This document shows positions 55,888 through 64,000 of a DNA stretch of 64,000 nucleotides, piece by piece. A program made the translations under genes and the position numbers. Under the pieces are notes generated by a model, which had not been told where the DNA came from, did not search any database, and was given only the letters and a program-made list of their open reading frames with translations. Numbering within the stretch: position 1 is the stretch's first letter; every line of letters begins with the position of its first letter. This DNA is from Palaemon carinicauda (lineage: Eukaryota > Arthropoda > Malacostraca > Decapoda > Palaemonidae), in assembly GCF_036898095.1 (NCBI RefSeq), contig NC_090739.1, forward strand, positions 58,809,074-58,873,073, written 5' to 3'.

Positions 55888-58800
55888 TTATTTTACAATA
55901 GCATTAAGTACATAATCTTTGGTAAAGAGCTTGTCTAATTTATTCACATAAACTTTACTCAATATAAACTTGGTTTTTGACATTTTATTCACTATATAAG
56001 TTATTAGGTTTGGGTCGTCTGCCAAAAGACCCAAAGATCGACCCAACCACACTCCTGCTACAAAATCTGATAGTAACACCATTGCAGTGTTTTCGTCTTT
56101 CTTCGACGGTGTCTTAAAATCAAACTTAAGAATTCTTAGTAAACTATCTGTTTCAATTTTACAACAGCTATTTAGTATTGACTTTAACCAATTCAGAATG
56201 TTTTTTGACGAGGGACAAAAATAAAATATGTGCATATTATTTTCAATACATCCACAAAAGAGACATTTATCTTCATTCGAGATTTTCATCATATGAAGCC
56301 TATCTTTGGTATTAAGTATTTCATTAACGTATCTATAAACTGTATCTCTGCTGTTCTTATCAATATACTTATTATTTACATGCTTCCAAATCTGTTTCCA
56401 ATTAAAAAGCGGGTACAATAACTCTATCTTTGGTTTATAGTCTTTACAGTTCATTAGTAACCAGTATATTTCTTTAACAGACACCTTAGGATAATTCTTT
56501 AAACTATATACTTTCCTTAAAACATCTATCATCTCACTATAATATGATGTGATAAAAATAGTACAATCTCTATAAGTTTTATCAGCTTCCATTAAAACAC
56601 TAGCTTTTATTTTACAATAATAATACATAATCTCGAAACCATAACACTTACTCATAGAAATCTTGTTAAAAGTTCTGAACATAATAGCTTTCGATTTATG
56701 TACAATATTCATTATTCCTAGCCCTCCTTCTGCCCTTGGTAAAAATACGGTGTTTCTTGCAATGGGTTCACAGGTTCCATTCCATAAATATTTAAATAAA
56801 CTCCTCTGTATTCGTTTGGCACAATCCTGTGGAACTATATAAACATGTGACACATACCACGTTTTTGCTAAAATTTTACAATTAATTACAATACATTTTT
56901 GAAACACAGTCAGCTTCCTATTCCTAAATATACCTATAACTTTGTTTATCTTACTCTCTAGATTATTCCAATTTAGATTAACACTATCTTGATAATTATT
57001 ACTATGATAAACACCTAGTATTTTACAGGAGTTATGAAGATAATGACATCCATTTATTGGCCATTCTGATTTATTTTTCCATTTCCCAATGCCTAAAATT
57101 GAAGTTTTCTTTCTGTTTAAATTTGCACCACTTGCCTTTTCATAATCTGTGATTATATTAAAACATTCTAATATTCCTTTGTCACTAGTAACTACGATAA
57201 CAGAATCATCAGCATATCCTAGAACAGAAACCTTTAAATTATTTGGCAAATTCAATGACATGTCTACAAGCTTAATCTTCATCATCCTGTAAAAGGGTTC
57301 CTGGTAGATAATAAACAAAATCATGGATAATGGACACCCTTGCCTTACCGATTTTTTTATAGGGAATGGATCAGAGATGTTACCATTTATGCATACTACA
57401 CTTTCAGCGTCTTTATATAACATTTGTATTAGCTGAATGAAACTAGGATCAAAACCAAAGTTGCTCAATATAGCATATAAAAAGTCATGATCAACACGAT
57501 CAAAAGCTTTAGACCAGTCTAAATTTATTATCGCAGCTTGTTTATCATTATCATTTGCATAAATCATAATATCTCTCATGATGAAATTCAAGTTGATAAT
57601 TGACCTATCATCAACACAACTAAACTGCTCGCGGGAAATAATTAAATGTAACACATTCTTTAACCTATTAGTTATTATTTTCGCTATTATTTTAAAATCC
57701 ACGTTTAGCATTGTTATTGGCCTCCAGTTTGTAATAAAACCTAAGTCTCCTTCCTTCGGTATAAGCGTTATTATTCCTTTATTCATTTTAGAGATGGTCT
57801 TATATTTAAAAATAAACTTTACTAAGCTCATAAAATCGTTTTTTATTTCTTTCCAAAACTTTTTGTAAAACTCAACAGTGAGACCATCTATTCCCGGGCT
57901 TTTGCCGTTCTTCATCCCTCTCAATGCTTTCAGTACTTCAGACTCTGTCACTTCTGAGGTTAAAATATCATTCTCATTCCCATCAATAACTTTATCTACT
58001 AGATTCAAAAACAGGTCTTGATAAGACTTATGACATTTCTCTTTTTTGAAAAGTTTTTCAAAATATTCCCTTATATTTAACGCAATAGCTTTGGGATTTA
58101 GTATTTCGGTACCATCGTCCCTCTTTATCTTATTTACATACGATTTAGAGTTTTTCTCTCTCCCTAATAGGTACGCTGAAACTTGTTCACCCTTTAACTT
58201 ATCATCCACCTTTGCTCTAATTTTGACTCCTTCACAGATCTCGTCTTGAATACTATTTATTCTTAATTTCAAAGAGTTCACTAACGAAAACTTGTCCTTA
58301 TTCAATACCCCTTTTCCTATTTCATCTTTCAACTGGTAGTTCAGTAAATTCAATAGCCCATATTTTGCTTGGTTAATCTGCTTTGAACACGTAATAAAGA
58401 AAGATTTCAGTTGAGCTTTCGCATATTCCCACCAACACAAAATATTTCCAACTCTATCTTTGCTCCTCTTGATATTATTCCAATTCATAAAAAAATTGTC
58501 TCTTACAATATCTGTATCTAGAATATTACTATTAAGTTTCCAGTACCCTTTACCTGGCAACGCTACATTTTCTAATTTCAAAGCTAATACTATAATACAA
58601 TGATCAGTCCAGCTGACAGGAATATTTTGAATATTTGCCACATGGTTATGTAAATCTTTTAGATAAAACCTATCCAGCCTTGAACCATAATTCTCCCTAA
58701 CATAAGTATACTCCACCTGGTGATGACATGAATTCCAAACATCTATGAGTTTCAAGTTGCTTTTCAAGTTTACTAATGACTTTGATAGAAGTTCACTATC

Positions 58801-59289
58801 GGAATTAGAACAATCTCTCATACAGGTAATAGAATTCCAATCTCCCCCCATAATGATATTACTTATATTGTTCCTTAAGAAATATAAAATATCTGTATTA
58901 AACAATTTCTCCCTTTCTTTCCTCTTACTATTCCCAGCTGGAGCATAAACATTTAATAATTGAACAGTAACGTTTGAATAGCGACAATTAACACTCATTA
59001 CATAGCCATCAGTATCGTTTTCAAAATTCAAAATTTCCACATTAGATGTTTTATTTAAAAAGATTGCTATTCCACCCTTAAGAATTTGTGTATAATTAAT
59101 CAACACTTTGCAGTATTTTTCAACATAATCCAATTTCCCTTCCCCTTTTATATTGTGCTCTTGGACGAAAATTACATCTAGATTATAAAGAAACATAAAG
59201 TTTATTATTTTAATTTGCTTATTCAAAGTATTAAGTCCATTTACGTTAACTGTAGCTACATTTAATGTGGATGAAATGAATTTTTTATA
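55888..59289 (-). CDS. LINE A ORF2: endonuclease and reverse transcriptase, intact frame
   Basis: One open frame from 59289 (just after TAA 59292-59290) to 55888. APE endonuclease: TVNVNGLNTLNKQIKI, VIFVQEHNIKG (QE-H where QET is common), GGDWNSITCMRDCSNS, and SRLDRFYLKD plus SWTDHCIIVLALK (DH). RT: LRGMKNGKSPGIDGLTVEFY, IITLIPKEGD, NWRPITMLNVDFKIIAKIIT, INLDWSKAFDRVDHDFLY, VRQGCPLSMILFIIYQEP and catalytic GYADDSVIVV near 57210. C-terminus: CLFCGCIENNMHIFYFCP cysteine motif. The style is Tx1/L1. No ATG precedes the first conserved endonuclease strand; the first in-frame ATG (59196-59194) would remove it, so the start is unresolved. Confidence 0.9.
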   Translation of the reverse strand, partial: YKKFISSTLNVATVNVNGLNTLNKQIKIINFMFLYNLDVIFVQEHNIKGEGKLDYVEKYCKVLINYTQILKGGIAIFLNKTSNVEILNFENDTDGYVMSVNCRYSNVTVQLLNVYAPAGNSKRKEREKLFNTDILYFLRNNISNIIMGGDWNSITCMRDCSNSDSELLSKSLVNLKSNLKLIDVWNSCHHQVEYTYVRENYGSRLDRFYLKDLHNHVANIQNIPVSWTDHCIIVLALKLENVALPGKGYWKLNSNILDTDIVRDNFFMNWNNIKRSKDRVGNILCWWEYAKAQLKSFFITCSKQINQAKYGLLNLLNYQLKDEIGKGVLNKDKFSLVNSLKLRINSIQDEICEGVKIRAKVDDKLKGEQVSAYLLGREKNSKSYVNKIKRDDGTEILNPKAIALNIREYFEKLFKKEKCHKSYQDLFLNLVDKVIDGNENDILTSEVTESEVLKALRGMKNGKSPGIDGLTVEFYKKFWKEIKNDFMSLVKFIFKYKTISKMNKGIITLIPKEGDLGFITNWRPITMLNVDFKIIAKIITNRLKNVLHLIISREQFSCVDDRSIINLNFIMRDIMIYANDNDKQAAIINLDWSKAFDRVDHDFLYAILSNFGFDPSFIQLIQMLYKDAESVVCINGNISDPFPIKKSVRQGCPLSMILFIIYQEPFYRMMKIKLVDMSLNLPNNLKVSVLGYADDSVIVVTSDKGILECFNIITDYEKASGANLNRKKTSILGIGKWKNKSEWPINGCHYLHNSCKILGVYHSNNYQDSVNLNWNNLESKINKVIGIFRNRKLTVFQKCIVINCKILAKTWYVSHVYIVPQDCAKRIQRSLFKYLWNGTCEPIARNTVFLPRAEGGLGIMNIVHKSKAIMFRTFNKISMSKCYGFEIMYYYCKIKASVLMEADKTYRDCTIFITSYYSEMIDVLRKVYSLKNYPKVSVKEIYWLLMNCKDYKPKIELLYPLFNWKQIWKHVNNKYIDKNSRDTVYRYVNEILNTKDRLHMMKISNEDKCLFCGCIENNMHIFYFCPSSKNILNWLKSILNSCCKIETDSLLRILKFDFKTPSKKDENTAMVLLSDFVAGVWLGRSLGLLADDPNLITYIVNKMSKTKFILSKVYVNKLDKLFTKDYVLNAIVK

Positions 59290-59317
59290 TTATGTAAAAT
59301 ACATTTACAATACAAGA

Positions 59318-60748
59318 TTAAATTGCTTTAAGCTTCTTTGTACACTTTCCTGTTTCATCGTCTGATGATAAATTCTGGTTTGTCCTTTCCATGTTTTGGC
59401 ACTGGTCTTTCTTCAACGTTATCTTGAGTTTATTGCCAGAGTCTGTTTTCGTATGCCATGTTTCCATTTCCAAATCAGTACTGTAAAGTTTTCTTTGGGC
59501 CGTAAGCAACTCATATGTTTCCTCACAATCCATTTTTCCCTCCTGATTACCTTTTATTATACTCGCTGCTTCATTTCCTGTTGATAACTCGTTTTCTTTA
59601 ACATTTTTATGAATCTCAACCTTTGTTTTTGATCTACGCAATTCACTTACACCTATTGGTTGGGAAACCCTAATTCCTTCATCGTCATCATCCTGCTCGT
59701 AATCAAGGTTGTCCACAAAAAGATCCCTTTCATCTCCATAATTTAGCCCACTGCCGATTACCCCTTTCTCCAGTTTTCCATAAACATTTTCTTCCCTTAT
59801 GCAGTCCACAGGTTCTCCCAATACAATTTCCTCGTCCGGTTCTTTCCCTATCTCACTTCCAGCAGTCCTTTTTGATGTGCCTTTCCCAAGTTTTATCGAG
59901 TCACCTTCATCCTTTTCTTTCTCAGAATCATTGTTTGAGATATCCTTAACAATTTCTTCTATTGTGCAATCTAAATCCTGTTCTTTTATTGAATTGGGTC
60001 CTTTATCCTTATCCGTACCTTCGGTCACTATTTCAGTATTTTGATAACTTTGGTTATCTCCTCTTTCTTCAACTGTTGCCTCTTCTACATTGCCTTTGTG
60101 CAACTCATTTGCTTTTACGCTGGTCTCATCCTTTCCTTCCGTAGGTAGGTGAGGGAACTCTCCTTCTTTAAACTTATATCTCACATCTTCGTAACTGCAG
60201 TCTTTAGCTAAGTGACCTATTTCACCACACCGAAAGCATGTCCGTGGCTGCCCATTATATAAGATGGTCAAGGTAAATCCTGAAACCGTAATTGATGATG
60301 GGACATTCTCTTTTAGTCTCATGCGGGCTGTCCTGACTCCAGTCAATAGCCCTTTGAATGGTCCGTCAGCATACCTGTTTACCCTGATTCCTTCCACTTT
60401 TCCATATTTTGATAAAACCTCGATCAGCTTTTCATCTGAGAATCCGAAAGGAGCATTCCTTATTGAAACATACGTAATGGAGGAGCTAAGATTCACTATC
60501 TTTACATTTCCTAACTGGTCTGAACACACCTCTTTGCCTTCATAATTTTCCATGAGATCATTAAACACGTTTGGTACTACTTTAACAATTACTCTGTTTT
60601 TATTTATAAATTGAACTCCTATAATTGAGTTATGAACCAATTTCATGTTATCAAACAACATTTTGCTAACAATATCCATAGTAGGGTGTGCAGTAAACTG
60701 CAGCCCAAAGGAGTCCTTTCTCCTAAACGGTGTTGAGTATGACCCCAT
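59318..60748 (-). CDS. LINE A ORF1 (nucleic-acid-binding, 476 aa)
   Basis: I take the ATG at 60748-60746 (MGSYSTPFRRKDSFGLQFTA) as the start; the open frame extends 19 codons further upstream but only to a GTG. Residues about 85-170 look like an RRM-type fold (SSSITYVSIRNAPFGFSDEK, EVLSKYGKVEGIRVNRYADG). One CCHC zinc knuckle follows (CFRCGEIGHLAKDC). The C-terminal half is very acidic and Ser/Thr/Lys-rich without a fold I recognise. This combination is usual for ORF1 of Tx1-type L1 elements, which binds the element RNA. No interruption seen. Confidence 0.85.
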   Translation of the reverse strand: MGSYSTPFRRKDSFGLQFTAHPTMDIVSKMLFDNMKLVHNSIIGVQFINKNRVIVKVVPNVFNDLMENYEGKEVCSDQLGNVKIVNLSSSITYVSIRNAPFGFSDEKLIEVLSKYGKVEGIRVNRYADGPFKGLLTGVRTARMRLKENVPSSITVSGFTLTILYNGQPRTCFRCGEIGHLAKDCSYEDVRYKFKEGEFPHLPTEGKDETSVKANELHKGNVEEATVEERGDNQSYQNTEIVTEGTDKDKGPNSIKEQDLDCTIEEIVKDISNNDSEKEKDEGDSIKLGKGTSKRTAGSEIGKEPDEEIVLGEPVDCIREENVYGKLEKGVIGSGLNYGDERDLFVDNLDYEQDDDDEGIRVSQPIGVSELRRSKTKVEIHKNVKENELSTGNEAASIIKGNQEGKMDCEETYELLTAQRKLYSTDLEMETWHTKTDSGNKLKITLKKDQCQNMERTNQNLSSDDETGKCTKKLKAI

Positions 60749-61071
60749 ACTGTTACACTGAAAATAGTCACTAAAAGAGTCAATAGATGGCAGCACCGTC
60801 GCCACCGTCTAGCGCAGACTCCCCCACCTAGGCCAGGCTAGGGGGGGGGGGGACACAACTCAAAATAGAGAAAATCACAAAGTTTCCAAGGTTTATAACT
60901 GCACTGTCACGTAACCCACATTCACTATGCCTATTTCAGCACTAACGGCACATATTCACCGAAAACCTCACAACATATTTTCGGCGAAACTGCAGCTATG
61001 ACACCAGAAATAAGCAAAATTGAACAGAAGCCGCAACAGATTGTTGTTTACCTACAGGCTTCTTCTTCCAA
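60749..61071 (-). other. LINE A 5' UTR with internal promoter region
   Basis: About 320 bases between the LINE 5' end and the chosen ORF1 ATG. It includes an oligo-C/oligo-G tract near 60841-60852 and no other coding sequence. L1-type elements carry their promoter here. Confidence 0.6.
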
Positions 61072-62916
61072 CTTTCAGAGATACTTGGAAGGTTCAACTC
61101 CATTCTCATGATCTCTGCGCGTGCTCATGGTACAACCTAGTATTAGGCGCATTGCTTGATTTTGTATTATTTCTAACTTCTTTAATTCTCTCTCCGGATA
61201 GCAGATTAGCACTGGGGCTGCATAATCAATAACCGAACGAACTGTGCTTATGTACATCATTCGCAATACAGGTATACCGGTACCATTGCCTCTGTTAGCC
61301 AATACCTGCAAAGGTTTTAATCTTGCCAGACAAATATTTCTAACATAATTTACTTCATCCATACTTTTGTGAAAGCCAATATACATACCAAGATATTTAT
61401 AAGTTCCTACCTTTTCCAGCTGCCACCCATTAAATGATATCTCGTTTTCAATTGGAGAACGTGACTAAATTTTACTTTTATTCTTATTAACAAACTAATC
61501 CCATGTGCAAGCATAAATTATGTAGTTCAGCTAAAGCCTCTTTCAAAACTAACTCATTTGTGCACTGGATCATTATGTCATCAGCGTAAATTACAACCTC
61601 TGTGCCACTAGGAAAAGAAAGGCCTTGCAATACGATCCATTAATACATTAAACAGAGTTGGGCTTAATACTCCCCCCTGTGGCGTACCCAATTCCATATC
61701 CATTTCTTCAGATTCATGCCCTTGAATCCAAACCTTAGCCCTTCTTTCACTTAAGTAGCTTTCAATCCACCTTAGCAATGATCACTTAATACCCTTATTT
61801 ACAAGCTCTTCGAGTATTACATCTTTATTTGCCCTGTCAAATGCTCCTTTGAGATCAATGAATTCCCTGCATTTTACACTGCTATTGCACAGCACTCTTA
61901 AAACACAATCTGTTGTACATTTTCCTTTAATAAAACCATATAGATTTTGAGAGAATTGATCACCAATAACAAATAGTAATCTATTATGAATCATTCTTTC
62001 CATTAATTTGCATATGCAAGATGTTAATGATATAGGTCGATAGTCTCCATTACTCTTAGCTACAGGTACAAGCAATGCCAGTTTCCATTTAATGGGTAAT
62101 TTGCCATTTTCAAAACAAAGATTGATCAAATCCAGTAGTGGGCTATCTTCCATCATTATAAGACAATTAATTATATCGTATATTACCCCATCTTCCCCAG
62201 GAGCAGTCGACCCACCTTTTTTAATTCCCAACAACAATTCATCTTTCGTAAAGGGCAAACTAGTCTCATCCACCATATCTATTTGCATTTTTACTAATTG
62301 TCGTCTCTTTGAACGACGGATACGTAAACTAGCCTGAACATTGTTTGGTAAAATACTAAAGCTGGAGGCAGCTGCCCATTTCTTCATTAGCTCATTTGCC
62401 ATTCCTCTTGGGTCATGATGTGCAATATTTTTCCTTCTGACCCCTCTTACTTTATTTACAGCATTCCATACACCACTTAGGGACTTCATAAAAGATACGT
62501 CCTCTAAACACCGGTCCCAGTATTTTCCTCTTACTTTTTTTCGTATTTTAGAAGTACCTTCTGCAATTTGTATCATCGTCTCTCTACTATTTACATCATT
62601 AGGATTCATATTCCATTTCCTTTGTGCTTTCCTTAAAAGATTGTTCCAACCCTTTATTATTTTGTCATCAGAATACTTTGCTTTTTTAAAATTTATGATG
62701 GGACAGTTCTCCTTGTTCGCCTTCTCGTGCAATATAGTCTATTACTTTAAGCAAATCGTCCAAAAACACATTCTCATCATTTCCATGTCCATTCACATAT
62801 TTGTAGTCCTTATACCACTCAGCAACCTTAGTCATAAATATAACCTTCTCATCATTCTTGATACTTAATCTTTTCCTTTTGTGACTATAAGTTGTCTTTT
62901 GTATATCTAGATTCAC
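61072..62916 (-). pseudogene. LINE B reverse transcriptase
   Basis: Minus strand. The 316-codon frame (62732-61782) has the N-terminal RT region: KGGSTAPGEDGVIYDIINCL, PIKWKLALLVPVAKSNGDYR, PISLTSCICKLMERMIHNRL and FIDLKGAFDRANKDVILEEL (first RT Asp). After TGA the palm continues with LGTPQGGVLSPTLFNVLMD (about 61690) and the catalytic YADD at 61578-61589, then VIDYAAPVLICYPERELKKL and IIQNQAMRLILG near 61180. Several stops and shifts. It is cut at about 61085 by the LINE A target duplication. Confidence 0.88.
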
Positions 62917-62939
62917 CTCTAAAGCAAAATGATCACTTA

Positions 62940-63405
62940 CTAAGTTAGCAATAACAGGGCGTAGTCAATTCTCCCACCTCTCACATGAGTGGGGTCTTTA
63001 TTCCCCAAAACACAAATGTGATCAAAAGAATTAACCATACTGTTCATGATAAACCCATTTTTATTTGAACCGCTATTATTTTCAAAATTTTTATGCCGAG
63101 CATTAAGATCACCCAGTAGTAAAAACTTTTCTTCAAAAATACATACAGGAAAACTTACAATATTCAGCATATCACTATGAACATACACATTAATAATATA
63201 TATATAACAATCATTAACATACAATTTCAAGGAAACAAACTCTGTGCCATTAATCATAACAGACTCGCATAAAATAGCAGGAATGCTGTCCTTAATAAAA
63301 GTGGTTAACCCTCTGGTGTTGTTCTCTAAGCTTGCAGGTAATTCAAATCTTTGATATCCTGACAACTGAAAGCCGGCACCATTTACCCCTACTTCCTTCT
63401 TGAAT
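62940..63405 (-). pseudogene. LINE B endonuclease (5'-truncated)
   Basis: APE-type endonuclease remnant on the minus strand. FKKEVGVNGAGFQLSGYQRF at the very start places the truncation just after the QET glutamate region. Then RGLTTFIKDSIPAILCESVM, YIINVYVHSDML, FLLLGDLNARHKNF (catalytic D-x-N) and THVRGGRIDYALL. The final SDH-type histidine box is in a shifted frame (KSVSDHFALEV at about 62940-62910). It would nick target DNA for target-primed reverse transcription. Confidence 0.85.
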
Positions 63406-63990
63406 GGTTGCCTTTATAAGGTTATTGGAAGGGCAAGATTAACTTATTTTGAATTAATGACCACACTATCAAATGTAAAACTAGCTGTAAATTCAAGACC
63501 CCTGACTTATAGAGCTAGTACTCCTAACCTTGAATTCATTACTCCAAATTCTTTCTTGAGACTTTATAGTAATTCATCTCTTGTTTTGAGGAAGAATGAG
63601 GAGGATGTATGGTGGGGTGAACAGGATTCATCCTCATTGGATAAAGCTCTTAACACCCAAGAGGAAATATTGAACAACTTTAAAACATTGCGGTATGAAA
63701 ATTACTTGTTAAGTCTCCGGAAACATAGTAGAAACGTGTATAAAAATAAATGGGAGAATAGAATAAAAGTTGGGGATATTGTGCTAATTAAAGCAGTAAA
63801 TAAAGCAAGACCTTTTTGGATGTTGGGTAGAGTATTGGAACTAGTATTGGATTTTGATAATAAAGTAAGAACAGTCAAACTTAAGCAAGGAAATGGAGCA
63901 ATTGAATATCATTCCATATTCAATCTGTATCCAATGGAAATATCTCTAAGTCAGGCAGAAACTCCGACCCAGACGAATGTGAATGGGAAC
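63406..63990 (+). pseudogene. BEL-2 integrase C-terminal part
   Basis: Resumes the BEL-2 integrase after the LINE insertion: GCLYKVIGRARLTYFELMTT, LAVNSRPLTYRASTPNLEFI, ITPNSFLRLYSNSS, and the DUF5641-type region with RIKVGDIVLIKAVNKARPFW, MLGRVLELVLDFDNKVRTVK and LKQGNGAIEYHSIFNLYPME. The frame stays open to the window edge region, and the 3' LTR should lie to the right. Confidence 0.9.
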
Positions 63991-64000
63991 TGTAATAATG

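Larger units (their letters stand above)
55734..61071 (-). mobile_element. LINE A (Tx1/L1-type), near full length, inserted in LINE B
   Basis: 5.3-kb minus-strand LINE with about 320-base 5' UTR, ORF1, ORF2 and an A-rich 3' tail. The 13-base duplication CTTTCAGAGATAC is found at 55721-55733 and 61072-61084, and LINE B's coding frame is continuous across it (SISE / RVQEIV). Its insertion splits LINE B, so it is the youngest layer of the nest. A run of 12 or so G in the 5' UTR lies near 60841-60852. Confidence 0.93.
54441..63405 (-). mobile_element. LINE B (RNase-H-type LINE) inserted in BEL-2 integrase
   Basis: Minus-strand LINE in two pieces: RNase H plus 3' tail at 54441-55733 and endonuclease plus RT at about 61072-63405, separated by LINE A. 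The 3' end is a TTTGAA-type short repeat (read on the plus strand as TTCAATTCAAATTCAAATTC at 54442-54461). The 5' end is truncated inside the endonuclease. A target duplication is not clear. Confidence 0.85.
47087..64000 (+). mobile_element. BEL/Pao retrotransposon BEL-2, nested and incomplete at the right edge
   Basis: Coding parts in order: gag (49634 onward), zinc fingers, protease, RT, RNase H, integrase (to about 54440), interrupted by about 8.96 kb of LINE sequence and resumed from 63406 to past the window. The leader (up to 49633) is split by LINE C. Gag to integrase order and the YVDN box match BEL-1, but the sequences are clearly a different family. The 5' LTR cannot be delimited. 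TTGGAGCTTTCGTCGC near 47473 is a possible primer binding site, which would place the LTR upstream and make Merlin an insertion in it. Confidence 0.75.

Overview
This 64-kb window is repeat-dominated, AT-rich eukaryotic DNA. It holds no convincing complete host gene. Almost all coding potential belongs to transposable elements of many classes, mostly broken and repeatedly nested. The element set (a DIRS1-like tyrosine-recombinase retrotransposon, two BEL/Pao elements, an apparently GalEa-like Copia, unusual Ty3/Gypsy elements, a Tx1/L1-type LINE, RNase-H-bearing I/Jockey-type LINEs, Tigger/pogo and Merlin DNA transposons), the long (TA)n and (GA)n tracts and a dispersed repeat at about 45060-45700 suggest a decapod crustacean, probably a caridean shrimp. 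That assignment is inference.

Layout. 1-1030: window edge, possibly the last coding codons and 3' UTR of a host gene. 1031-7060: DIRS1-like element read on the minus strand, with inverted terminal repeats and an internal complementary region. 9001-18704: a Tigger-like transposase split by a BEL/Pao element (9761-17681) that has 788-bp LTRs and the 5-bp target duplication AGTGC. 19153-26765: a decayed minus-strand Ty3/Gypsy element with pol order PR-INT-RT-RH (Gmr1-like). 28906-29373: an unrecognised 155-codon ORF. 29566-32100: another minus-strand Gypsy pol fragment with order RNase H - OTU-like domain - protease - integrase. 33249-35005: LTR fragments and a 36-bp tandem repeat. 35663-41939: an intact young Copia element with one 1600-codon ORF, 309-bp LTRs that differ at about 2 positions and target duplication AACTT. 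43160-45048: an internally deleted copy of the 19-26 kb Gypsy family, its middle occupied by a 300-bp (TA)n tract. 45049-45802: dispersed repeat plus (TA)n. 46129-47078: a Merlin-derived element with an 8-bp target duplication.

47.1-64.0 kb is a nest. A second BEL/Pao element (5' region from about 47.1 kb or earlier, gag from 49634, integrase continuing past the right edge) carries a 5'-truncated LINE (47535-49285, 9-bp target duplication) in its leader. In its integrase it carries a minus-strand LINE (about 54441-63405), which itself carries a near-complete Tx1/L1-type LINE (about 55734-61071, 13-bp target duplication).

The genes therefore work together only inside each element. Insertion order can be read from the nesting: Tigger before BEL-1, and BEL-2 before LINE B before LINE A. 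The items most worth follow-up are the OTU-containing Gypsy with its protease between RNase H and integrase, the integrase-before-reverse-transcriptase Gypsy, the DIRS end/ICR architecture and the intact Copia.
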